The notes under the pieces are model-generated. The model was not told where the DNA came from. It saw only the letters and a program-made list of their open reading frames with translations, and ran no database searches. A stretch of 64,000 nt of DNA, taken from the NCBI GenBank assembly GCA_028693165.1, contig JAQUVX010000001.1, positions 207,907 through 271,906 on the forward strand, in the 5' to 3' direction. This document shows, one piece after another, positions 26,682 to 34,565 of the stretch. Position 1 is the first letter of the stretch. Each line of letters begins with the position of its first letter. The DNA is from Lachnospiraceae bacterium. GTDB taxonomy: Bacteria > Bacillota > Clostridia > Lachnospirales > Lachnospiraceae. The translations under genes and the position numbers were made by a program.

Positions 26682-28223
26682 TTACCGACTACGGATCAAT
26701 CCCTCCGCCGTCAGCTCATACACCGTATCACAGACCTCCTCGATATACGTTCGATCATGAGAAATGCTGATCACAGCTCCCGGAAATTCTCTGATCATCT
26801 TCCGGATTACCGGGCCAGATAACGGGGAGAAATTGCGGGTCGGTTCGTCTAAAATCAAAACATTGGCCTTGGACAGACTCATGTGCAGAAGCAGCACCTT
26901 CGCTTTCTGCCCTCCGGACAATTCCCGGATCGGATGATCCATCTCATCTGAGGTAAATTTAAGGGAACCTAAATACGTGCGGATTCTCGTCTGCTCCTCC
27001 TTATCACCGGACGTATCCAGATAATCAACCGGTGTCTGATCCAGCATCAGAAGCTCGTCGTAATTCTGCGGCATGTATTCCGCGTGAAGATCGGTCCGGT
27101 TCAATAGCTGCCCTGCAATCTTCTTTAACAGGGTAGTTTTTCCCGATCCGTTGGTTCCAACGATGCAGATCTTTTCCGGGCCTTTTACGCGAAGGAACAG
27201 GTTCTTTGATAATGGACGCGTCCCATCCGGCGTATCAAGCGTAGCCAATTCATATTCCAGAACCATCTTTCCTGCCGGAATCGCGGCCTGTTTCTCACCC
27301 AGCTTGAAAAAGATCGCCTCCTCCTGCTCCGGAAGCGCTGTCATGGCTGCATCCTCTTTCTCAAAACGCCGCTCCATCGATTTTACCGCATGCATCTTCT
27401 TTTTCAAGAGTCTCCCGCCGGCAGGATTCTGCCTGGATATGACATTTTGTGCATGTTCGACACTCTGGTAGATCCGTCTCTGCTTTTCATCACGAATTTC
27501 CTTTTCTCTTCGATCACTCAGCGCCTTCTGTTCCTGCTTTTCAAACCGATGGAGCCGTTCGCTCACGTACTGGCTGTACGACATCTGAAAAACCGCATAC
27601 CTGCATTGACGCTTTCTCTGAATCTGCTCCATATGGACAATCTTATTCGCGGTATGCTCAATCAGTGTCTCATCATGGGAAATATACAGCACAATATGGT
27701 TCCAGTCCCGGATGATTCGTTCCAGCAATTCCAGCGTCACGATATCGATGTCATTGGATGGCTCATCCAGAAGAAGCACCGTCGGCTCCTGCATCAGCAG
27801 CCGGATCAGCTGTGCTTTGATCTTCTCCCCTCCCGACAGACTTCCCATCCGCTGATCACTATAAAAGAATCCATGATCTAATTGAAAATTTCTCGCATAT
27901 TCCGCGAAATCTTTGGGGCTTTGGTCGAAAAAGCGCTCCTCTTCCGAGAAAAACTCATACACGGTCTTCTCCTTATCCTGCTCTGGCATTTCCTGCGGCA
28001 AATATCCAAGCCGCTCACTTCCCGCGATGCGCCTTCCTTCACATTCCGCATAATCCTCCACCAGCTCCGGGCGATAAATCCACTTCATCAGCGTCGATTT
28101 CCCGTTTCCCTCCTCACCGATTATAACTGCCTTATCTCCATCCTTTAACGCCAGCTGAAAATCCTGCAAAATGATTCTCAAATCCTTTTTATGAGTAATG
28201 GTAAGTCCATGAATCTGTAACAT
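26682..28223 (-). CDS. ABC-F family ATPase, probable ribosome protection protein
   Basis: A 513-residue protein with two ABC ATPase domains and no membrane segment. Walker A motifs are GEEGNGKST and GTNGSGKTT, signatures LSGGEK and LSGGQK, Walker B VLLLDEPSND and VLILDEPTRN, both with the catalytic Glu. The region between the domains (about 190-300) is the basic, helical linker that enters the ribosomal P-site region in this family. ABC-F members confer resistance to lincosamides, pleuromutilins, streptogramins or related drugs, or help translation. GGAGG eight bases before the ATG at 28223 fixes the start. Upstream leader peptide and attenuator support an antibiotic-induced role; the drug is unknown. 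Confidence 0.88.
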   Translation of the reverse strand: MLQIHGLTITHKKDLRIILQDFQLALKDGDKAVIIGEEGNGKSTLMKWIYRPELVEDYAECEGRRIAGSERLGYLPQEMPEQDKEKTVYEFFSEEERFFDQSPKDFAEYARNFQLDHGFFYSDQRMGSLSGGEKIKAQLIRLLMQEPTVLLLDEPSNDIDIVTLELLERIIRDWNHIVLYISHDETLIEHTANKIVHMEQIQRKRQCRYAVFQMSYSQYVSERLHRFEKQEQKALSDRREKEIRDEKQRRIYQSVEHAQNVISRQNPAGGRLLKKKMHAVKSMERRFEKEDAAMTALPEQEEAIFFKLGEKQAAIPAGKMVLEYELATLDTPDGTRPLSKNLFLRVKGPEKICIVGTNGSGKTTLLKKIAGQLLNRTDLHAEYMPQNYDELLMLDQTPVDYLDTSGDKEEQTRIRTYLGSLKFTSDEMDHPIRELSGGQKAKVLLLHMSLSKANVLILDEPTRNFSPLSGPVIRKMIREFPGAVISISHDRTYIEEVCDTVYELTAEGLIRSR

Positions 28224-28263
28224 AAAATCCACCTCCATTTATATGACAGACTTGCTAAGATAT

Positions 28264-28304
28264 AAAAAGCGAGCCTGCTTTTGCATACGCAAAAATAGAC
28301 TCGC
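28264..28304 (-). terminator. Attenuator hairpin in the ABC-F leader
   Basis: On the minus strand a stem with arms beginning GCGAG and ending CTCGC (28269-28304) encloses an inner perfect TTTTGC/GCAAAA pair around a four-base loop and is followed by TTTTTAT (28264-28268 and on). It lies between the 30-codon leader ORF and the ABC-F gene, about 40 bp upstream of the start codon, where termination would silence the gene. Confidence 0.75.
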
Positions 28305-28353
28305 AAAATGAACCTTATGAAAACAGCTCGGGCATCATCACGATAATCTAAAT

Positions 28354-28446
28354 TTAAGTACACACCAACAAACCTGCTCCTGCAAGTCCGATCAAACCTA
28401 TGTGTTTCCCTAAAATTAAACTATCTGTTAAACATTCCCTCACCAT
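28354..28446 (-). CDS. Putative 30-residue regulatory leader peptide of the ABC-F gene
   Basis: A short frame runs from ATG (28446) to TAA (28354) in the transcribed leader of the ABC-F gene. The predicted peptide has a charged N-terminal third and a hydrophobic Gly/Leu-rich C-terminal part (IGLAGAGLLV). It lies downstream of the promoter and 50 bp upstream of the attenuator stem. No strong Shine-Dalgarno sequence precedes the ATG (only GAAAGAG further up), so translation is uncertain. By analogy with leaders of vmlR, erm and other ABC-F genes, drug-stalled ribosomes here would shift the RNA fold away from the terminator. Confidence 0.5.
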   Translation of the reverse strand: MVRECLTDSLILGKHIGLIGLAGAGLLVCT

Positions 28447-28501
28447 ATGCACATGATGTGCTCTTTCGTTGTATTGTGTGTCATGTGACTCACTGATTAG
28501 C

Positions 28502-28531
28502 AGTATAGCATAGATTCCCGAATCATGTAAA
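28502..28531 (-). promoter_or_regulatory. Promoter of the ABC-F leader transcript
   Basis: Minus-strand TTTACA (28526-28531), 18-bp spacer and extended -10 TGC-TATACT (28502-28507). It lies upstream of the leader ORF, giving a leader of about 270 nt before the ABC-F start codon. Confidence 0.6.
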
Positions 28532-28555
28532 GCAGAATTTTCTACGGAAAATCTT

Positions 28556-29395
28556 CTACGGAAGGGGTGCCGAAAGATCCTCCACCGGAATCTGTATTTC
28601 CGTCACAAATTCCGACTGATCATTGGTAAATCCATAGTCAATCAGCGTGATCTCCTTTGAAAAGCCACAAACACGATAGGAATGTTCCTCAATATAAGAC
28701 ATCATCTTCTGATACTGCGCCGGGGCGCTCTCGTGGGAGCCGCGGAAGCGCAGAACCAGGCAGGTTTCTTCCGGGAGCCACGCCGTATTCCCTGTGTGCT
28801 GATCCTCCTCATCCAGAAGCAGGAAAATCAGATCGTAGGTCTGATAGGAATGCTCCTCCAGCGTTTTCTGTGCCAGTCCGATGCCGATCTTTCCAAGAAA
28901 AATCGCGGTGTTCTGATCATTTTCCTCCAGCTGCCGGATATACAGCTCCAGGCTTCCCATCTCCGGCGTCCCAAAGCTGCGCTTTAAGAGCGCAATCTTC
29001 CGGGGTCCGAAGCGGCGCAGCGCAATCACATCCAATTGGGCGGTCACCGCATCTTCGATCTGCGCGATACGGTTGTCTATTTTGCGCTGCATTTTTCTCA
29101 GTTCTTCCTGGTGCGCAATGATCTCATTTCGCTGGCGCAGCAGCAGCGTCTGAATGGTATCAATCTGCCGGTTCTGCAAAAATTCCCTGATCTGCGGCAG
29201 GGGTGCATTCAGCGCGCGCAGATAACGAATCGTATTCAGCGCCTCGAACTGCTGCGTGCTGTAATAACGATACCCGGTCTCTGCATCCGTATACTCTGGT
29301 TTGACCAGTTCTTCCTTGTCATAATATCGCAATGTGCTGATGCTGATATGAAAAAGCCTTGCCACCTCACCGATTGAAAACAGATCGTGCTTCAT
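28556..29395 (-). CDS. MerR-family regulator with effector-binding domain
   Basis: A 279-residue protein: N-terminal MerR winged helix (FSIGEVARLFHISISTLRYYDKEELVKPEY, residues 4-33), a dimerisation coiled coil (about 80-120) and a C-terminal GyrI/BmrR-type effector region. Such proteins sense lipophilic compounds and activate efflux genes. The frame extends to 29473, but homology starts at the ATG at 29395, with GGGGGA 11 bases upstream. It is divergent from a MATE efflux gene whose promoter has the 19-bp spacer used by MerR activators. Confidence 0.9.
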   Translation of the reverse strand: MKHDLFSIGEVARLFHISISTLRYYDKEELVKPEYTDAETGYRYYSTQQFEALNTIRYLRALNAPLPQIREFLQNRQIDTIQTLLLRQRNEIIAHQEELRKMQRKIDNRIAQIEDAVTAQLDVIALRRFGPRKIALLKRSFGTPEMGSLELYIRQLEENDQNTAIFLGKIGIGLAQKTLEEHSYQTYDLIFLLLDEEDQHTGNTAWLPEETCLVLRFRGSHESAPAQYQKMMSYIEEHSYRVCGFSKEITLIDYGFTNDQSEFVTEIQIPVEDLSAPLP

Positions 29396-29430
29396 CCTGA
29401 TCGCAGTCCCCCATGCTTCCGATTTTCTTC

Positions 29431-29461
29431 TTGACTCTACAACTATTATAGACTTTATAAT
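29431..29461 (+). promoter_or_regulatory. MerR-type promoter with 19-bp spacer for the MATE gene
   Basis: TTGACT (29431-29436) and TATAAT (29456-29461) are separated by 19 bp, the over-long spacer that MerR proteins correct by DNA distortion. The spacer holds a dyad TCTA-N9-TAGA (with matching AA/TT inside), the expected MerR operator. Confidence 0.8.
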
Positions 29462-29499
29462 AATCCTTGGCAACAGCCAAATGGAGGATCAATACAGAA

Positions 29500-30837
29500 A
29501 TGGAATCTTATAATTTAACTCAGGGAAATATTTTAAAAAATCTGATTCGTTTTTCACTGCCTTATCTGCTTTCCTGCTTTTTGCAGACCTTTTATGGACT
29601 GGCAGACCTTTTCATCACCGGCCGCTTCAACGGTGCGGATGCTATCACCGCCGTTTCCGTCGGCAGCCAGGTAACCCATATGCTTACCGTGATTATCGTC
29701 GGACTGGCCATGGGCGCTACGGTAGCCATCAGCCGTGCCGTCGGAGAACAGAACCAGGATCGTGCCATAAAAATTATCGGAAATACCGTCCTGCTCTTTT
29801 CTGGCTTTGCCCTTATGCTTACGGTTATTTTGCTTTTCAGTATCAATGGAATTCTGACCGTTTTGTGTGTTCCGGAGGCTGCGCTTTCTGAGACCCGGAA
29901 TTACATTACCATCTGCTTTCTGGGGATTCCGTTCATCACCGCCTATAATATTCTGAGCAGTATTTACCGCGGATTGGGGGACACGAAGCACCCGATGTAC
30001 TTTGTCATGATCTCCGGCATGATCAATATCCTTCTGGACTGCCTCTTTATCGGTTTTTTCCAGATGAAAGCCTCCGGCGCAGCACTGGCTACTGTGATTG
30101 CACAGGCCATCAGCGTGATGCTCGCATCGGTTTACATGCCTCGTACCATCCATGTCCGGATTTCTCCTGCAGCATTTCGCATTGACAAGAAGATTATGGC
30201 ACAGATTCTGCGGATCGGCGTACCGATCTCCGCCCAGGACGGCCTGATTCAGATCTCGTTTCTGATCATCACGACCATCGCCAACCGCCGCGGAGTCGAG
30301 ATTGCCGCCGCGGTAGGAATCGTGGAAAAGGTCATCGGGTTTCTGTTCCTCGTACCGTCCGCCATGCTCTCCGCCGTATCGACGATCTGCGCGCAGAATA
30401 TCGGTGCAAAGCAGTATGACCGAAGCAGAAAGACTCTGTTTGCTGCCATGAAGATCAGTGTGGGATTTGGGATACTCTTTACGATCCTCTGTCAGTTCTG
30501 CAGCCCGCAGATCCTAAAGCTCTTTATCAAAGACGACCCAAAGGTCATCTTTTTCGGGGTGCAGTACCTCCGAATCTACGTGTTTGACTGCATCTTCGCC
30601 GGGATTCATTTCTGCTTCAGCGGCTACTTCTGTGCTTGCGAAAAGCCGATATTTTCCTTCATCCATAACATCTTGTCAATCGTTGTGGTGCGTATTCCGG
30701 TCGCCTACCTCGGCTCTATACTCTGGCCCGCAACACTGTACCCGATGGGTCTCGCTTCCCCGCTGGGTTCTATTCTGTCCGCCATTATATGTGTCGCTGC
30801 TTATCGAATGATGGAGCGGGGTAAGGCTGGTTTTTAG
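29500..30837 (+). CDS. MATE-family multidrug efflux transporter
   Basis: A 445-residue, 12-segment antiporter exporting cationic compounds in exchange for Na+ or H+. Family sequences: the N-terminal LIRFSLPYLLSCFLQTFYGLADLFITGRF, and AVGEQNQDRA with the equivalent SLIG...IGAKQYDRSRKT in the second half. The frame opens at TTG 29467, but that lies at the predicted transcription start; the ATG at 29500 with GGAGGA 11 bases upstream is chosen. Divergent MerR regulator; stop codon lies 2 bp from the convergent hipA stop. Confidence 0.92.
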   Translation: MESYNLTQGNILKNLIRFSLPYLLSCFLQTFYGLADLFITGRFNGADAITAVSVGSQVTHMLTVIIVGLAMGATVAISRAVGEQNQDRAIKIIGNTVLLFSGFALMLTVILLFSINGILTVLCVPEAALSETRNYITICFLGIPFITAYNILSSIYRGLGDTKHPMYFVMISGMINILLDCLFIGFFQMKASGAALATVIAQAISVMLASVYMPRTIHVRISPAAFRIDKKIMAQILRIGVPISAQDGLIQISFLIITTIANRRGVEIAAAVGIVEKVIGFLFLVPSAMLSAVSTICAQNIGAKQYDRSRKTLFAAMKISVGFGILFTILCQFCSPQILKLFIKDDPKVIFFGVQYLRIYVFDCIFAGIHFCFSGYFCACEKPIFSFIHNILSIVVVRIPVAYLGSILWPATLYPMGLASPLGSILSAIICVAAYRMMERGKAGF

Positions 30838-30839
30838 TT

Positions 30840-32090
30840 TTACAACTGCAGCGCAAATGCCGGCTCCATTCTCTGCATTGCTCCCCTGCTCAAACCATAT
30901 CGTTCAGCAATTTTTTTCCAGTTTCCAGACACCGTCTGCTTCACCCCTTCAACGTAGGCTCTGGCATCCTTTTCGGATACCCCATAATACATGGCAGCGT
31001 CTACGGCCAGATCGTAATCAAGTTCTGAATTATTATCGTTTACATTCAAAGATAATGAATTACCATAAATATCCGGGTTCACGTCATACAGCGGAGAAAG
31101 AACCCAGCCATTGTTTTCTAAAATAAAGCCATGATTTCTCATATGGTCATCGGTATTTGACACCGCCATACTAAATACAATGCGCTTCCATAACTCTTGC
31201 AAATCACTCCCTGGTCGTGCCCCATTTGCCTTAATAAAAGAGGCAATTTCAAGATAACTGCTGCCGTCCTGCGCCGATGCTCCATCAGACTTGCCAAGAA
31301 GTGTCATGGCTGATGAGAAATGAATTCTCTGACTTCCGTCACGATCAAATCGTTTGACGAGGTAAGTGCTTCCCGTTTTTGAAAAAGTTTCCAGCTTAGC
31401 TTCCGGTACATTTAATCCACATGCCTCCGCTAAATCATGCGTAACCATTTCCCATGCACCCGTATTCCACTCATCATTTTTTGATGGAAATTTGGCTATC
31501 CATAATGCCCCATCCGGTGCCATGACCGTCGCTTTTGGCCTTGCTCCTCCCAGGGAAGATCCCGGTGCAAGCAGTTGATTCAACCATTTTTCCTCCAACC
31601 CGCTCTGATCATGTTCAAAAGAAATTGATGCGGTCTCCAATTCCCGAAGTGTAGTCCATGGCGGGGCCGCCAACTCCTGATTAGAAGAAACAAACTCCTC
31701 ATTAGGATCGATTTTAAAACGCAATCCGCCCATTCTTGCCATATCATGTACGCCAAGCAAATAATTACTTTCCAGCAATTTCCTTGGCTTTTCAGCCACC
31801 TTTCTTGCCCGGATTGCCTCTCTTCTTTTCATAAGGAGCCGTCCCCATCGATCCGGACAGGAATCCGAAAAAATCCCGAACAGATCTTTTTCCTCCGGTA
31901 AATAGTGTCTGCCTCGATAGAGCATTAAATCCGGGTCCAAAAAGGTCGATGCCTGTGCAATCCACTGCTCATCGTATTCAAAAGCAAATAATTCTCTGCC
32001 TCTGGTCTGGCTTGCGTATAACCTGCCGATGAAAGTATTCCTATATGGGAGCCAGTCTGCGTATACATAAATCGTCTTTTCAAGCTTCAT
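30840..32090 (-). CDS. hipA: HipA-family serine/threonine kinase toxin
   Basis: A 416-residue HipA-like kinase. The N-terminal subdomain is followed by GSSLGGARPKATVM (nucleotide loop), WIAKFPSKND (ATP-binding Lys), the catalytic NTDDHMRNHGFIL and the metal-binding SPLYDVNPD. E. coli HipA inhibits growth by phosphorylating glutamyl-tRNA synthetase; targets of other HipA proteins vary. It overlaps the upstream antitoxin gene by 11 bp, as usual for hipBA operons. No truncation is seen. Confidence 0.92.
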   Translation of the reverse strand: MKLEKTIYVYADWLPYRNTFIGRLYASQTRGRELFAFEYDEQWIAQASTFLDPDLMLYRGRHYLPEEKDLFGIFSDSCPDRWGRLLMKRREAIRARKVAEKPRKLLESNYLLGVHDMARMGGLRFKIDPNEEFVSSNQELAAPPWTTLRELETASISFEHDQSGLEEKWLNQLLAPGSSLGGARPKATVMAPDGALWIAKFPSKNDEWNTGAWEMVTHDLAEACGLNVPEAKLETFSKTGSTYLVKRFDRDGSQRIHFSSAMTLLGKSDGASAQDGSSYLEIASFIKANGARPGSDLQELWKRIVFSMAVSNTDDHMRNHGFILENNGWVLSPLYDVNPDIYGNSLSLNVNDNNSELDYDLAVDAAMYYGVSEKDARAYVEGVKQTVSGNWKKIAERYGLSRGAMQRMEPAFALQL

Positions 32091-32418
32091 CCTGCTCCAC
32101 TCCTTTCACCTTTCCAGCTCTCTTTTTGACCGTAAGATTCAGATCCTGTAATTTCCGCCCAAGCTCATCATCTTTTGCAATCAGCAAAAGATCTTTATCC
32201 ATATAATTCAGTGCATGAAGCACTGCGGCATAACATCCCATCGCAACAGATGGTGCCCCTCTCTCGATGGCGCATAAAGTTGCCCTGCTGATGCCTGCCC
32301 GTTCTGCCACAAGTCCTGCTGATAATTTTCTTCTTAAACGTGCATACTTGATCTGTAGCCCCATCTGTTCCAGATACCGCATGGTTTCCGGTAATAGTAC
32401 GGTTGATTTCTTCGCCAT
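32080..32418 (-). CDS. hipB: HipB-type antitoxin, XRE family
   Basis: A 112-residue DNA-binding protein with an XRE helix-turn-helix (MGLQIKYARLRRKLSAGLVAERAGISRATLCAIERG, about residues 19-53) and a charged C-terminal tail that would contact HipA. It should neutralise HipA and repress its own operon. The upstream sequence is AT-rich with overlapping TATAAT-like elements near 32440-32460 preceded by TTGACA, but exact operators were not resolved. Confidence 0.9.
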   Translation of the reverse strand: MAKKSTVLLPETMRYLEQMGLQIKYARLRRKLSAGLVAERAGISRATLCAIERGAPSVAMGCYAAVLHALNYMDKDLLLIAKDDELGRKLQDLNLTVKKRAGKVKGVEQDEA

Positions 32419-32536
32419 AATATCATCTCCTAATATCTATTATATTATACAATATATGCTGTTTTGTCAATTTTTATTTACATTATCAAAAGAAAAAGCT
32501 GTCAGGGGCCGGATATGATATGACGTTTTCTTATAG

Positions 32537-32591
32537 AAAAAAGCCCTCATAAGCCGCTGGCTGCATGAATCAGCCGATGGCTTACAAGGGG
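32537..32591 (-). terminator. Rho-independent terminator of the flavoprotein reductase gene
   Basis: A long, nearly perfect stem (32544-32563 with 32571-32591; CCCTCATAAGCCGCTGGCTG against its imperfect complement) with a 7-nt loop and six minus-strand T residues (32537-32542). Confidence 0.85.
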
Positions 32592-32624
32592 ATTTCTCCT
32601 ACCGCTTATTTTATTTTTTACAAT

Positions 32625-34445
32625 TTATTTATTCTCAGCCGCATTCTTACCAGCGATCCGGCCAAATACAGTAATATCTGCGATTGCATCGGAGCCCAGG
32701 CGGTTAGTGCCGTGGATGTCTCCGGTTACCTCACCGGCTGCATACAGACCGGAGATCACATTGCCGCTCTCATCCAGTACCTGCGCATCAGTGTTGATCT
32801 TTAAGCCGCCCATGGTGTGATGAATAGCCGGGGTGGTCTTTAAGATGTAGTACGGGCCATCGGTAAATGCAATCAGGTCGCCGCGCTTGTTGAACGCTTC
32901 GTCTTTGCCCTTTTCACAGTATTCGTTGTACTGGTCGATGGTCTTCTGAAGCTCAACGGCATCGATTCCGAAGTGTGCCGCGGCCTCCTCCACGGTGTCT
33001 GCCTTTACCAGATTTCCGCTTGCCAGAAGCTGCTCATACTCATTTTTGTGAGTCTCATTTACCTTGGATGCCTTCATGCTGTCCTCGTCCCAGAACATGT
33101 AGGAAACTCCACCGGTCTGTTCGGTCACTGCCATGGAGATGACATCACGGCGCTCCAGCTCTTCCACGAAGCGCTTGCCCTCCAGGTTTACCAGAATCGC
33201 ACGTCCATCCAGACGCACATCACCGACATAGAGCAAGGCTCCGGTCTCCGGGTCACAGGTCGGGTAGGTCTGAATATACTGCATATCAACCACCTGTGCA
33301 CCCAGCTTCTCTGCCATGTCGATACCGTCACCGGTGCTTCCGACACTGTTGGTGGAAAGGATTTTTTCATCCATATCCGCATTGTATTTCTTTCTCATCT
33401 CCAGATTGGAACCGAAACCGCCGGTTGCCAGAATCACGCCTCTGTCTGCGTGATAGGTAATCTCCTGGCCTTCATACTCCGCTTTGACGTCGGTTACTTT
33501 TCCGTCGGTCTGCACCAGCTCTTTGGCCGGAGTGGAGGTGTGAATCTCAACACCAAGGCTCTCTGCCTTCTTGGTCAGCTTGTCAATCAGCTCAACGCCG
33601 CTTGCATTCAGCGGAACCAGACTTCTCTTGACAGAATGTCCGCCAAAGAACAGCTCATAATCCTCGAACGTTACACCCACATCATCTCTCAGCCATTCCG
33701 CTGCCGGAAGTGCATTGTCTGCCAGAATCCTTACCAGTTCCGGATCATTCTCATTGTCTCCGCCTTTTAAGATGTCCTCGTAGAACTGATCCTTGCTGTC
33801 CTCGATTCCCTCTTCCTTCTGAAGCCAGTTTCCAGGTGCCGCCATCTCACCGCCGGAGATGAGGGTGTTTCCGCCCGGCATGGACATCTTCTCAAGCACG
33901 ATAACCTTCGCGCCGCCCTCTGCCGCACTGATCGCTGCGCTCAGTCCCGCACCGCCCGCGCCCACGATAATCACATCCGCACTGTAGCTGTCCTCACGTG
34001 CGTCTTTTACCGTCTCTGCCGTCACGGCTGCCAGTTGATCTGCCGTCGCGCCGGTCTTGGAAAATGCATCCGCTACCGCCTGTGTGAATCCGGTGGAGGT
34101 CAGGGTTGCGCCTGACACGCCATCGACTTCGATGCTGTTCTGGGCGATCATCGCTTCTGTCATGGTGTCCATGGCATCCGCAAATCCAGGTGTCTCTGCA
34201 TTCTCAAGCACCTTGATCTCGGTGATCTTGGAATCTGCAAACGTCACCTCGACCACAATCTTGCCGCCTTTGCCGCTGCCCTCGCCCTGATAGGTTCCGT
34301 CCGGAATCCCACTCTGTGCCTCGGTCTGAACTGCCGCAGTTCCCTCTGTCACGGTTTCTGCTGTCTGTGGCGCTGCCGGTTTGGAGCAGGCCGCCAAAGA
34401 CAATGCCAGCATGCCGGCAAGTACCACGAGTCTGGTTTTTCTCAT
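32625..34445 (-). CDS. Exported lipoprotein flavoprotein reductase (FMN-binding plus fumarate-reductase-type FAD domain)
   Basis: A 606-residue protein with a lipoprotein signal (MRKTRLVVLAGMLALSLAAC, lipobox LAAC). Next comes an FMN-binding domain (about 45-130) with DGVSGATLTSTGF, the site where ApbE attaches FMN to a Thr, then a FAD-binding domain (about 150-605: IIVGAGGAGLSAAISAAEGG, GNTLISGG, C-terminal HHTMGGLKI and GEVTGDIHGTNRLGSDA). No CxxCH haem motif is present. In related gut bacteria, such proteins reduce extracellular acceptors (fumarate, urocanate, cinnamates and others) with electrons from a membrane flavin chain. The acceptor here is unknown. It is monocistronic and divergent from a YesMN-type sensor pair. 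Confidence 0.9.
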   Translation of the reverse strand: MRKTRLVVLAGMLALSLAACSKPAAPQTAETVTEGTAAVQTEAQSGIPDGTYQGEGSGKGGKIVVEVTFADSKITEIKVLENAETPGFADAMDTMTEAMIAQNSIEVDGVSGATLTSTGFTQAVADAFSKTGATADQLAAVTAETVKDAREDSYSADVIIVGAGGAGLSAAISAAEGGAKVIVLEKMSMPGGNTLISGGEMAAPGNWLQKEEGIEDSKDQFYEDILKGGDNENDPELVRILADNALPAAEWLRDDVGVTFEDYELFFGGHSVKRSLVPLNASGVELIDKLTKKAESLGVEIHTSTPAKELVQTDGKVTDVKAEYEGQEITYHADRGVILATGGFGSNLEMRKKYNADMDEKILSTNSVGSTGDGIDMAEKLGAQVVDMQYIQTYPTCDPETGALLYVGDVRLDGRAILVNLEGKRFVEELERRDVISMAVTEQTGGVSYMFWDEDSMKASKVNETHKNEYEQLLASGNLVKADTVEEAAAHFGIDAVELQKTIDQYNEYCEKGKDEAFNKRGDLIAFTDGPYYILKTTPAIHHTMGGLKINTDAQVLDESGNVISGLYAAGEVTGDIHGTNRLGSDAIADITVFGRIAGKNAAENK

Positions 34446-34565
34446 TGTAATATCCTCCCTTGAAAAGTTGTTATTTAATTAACATTGTAGTATACTATAC
34501 CTGCTTTGTATTTATCTCCACTTTCCAATCTTTGCACTTTTACGAACTTCCGGAAAGGATTCCAT

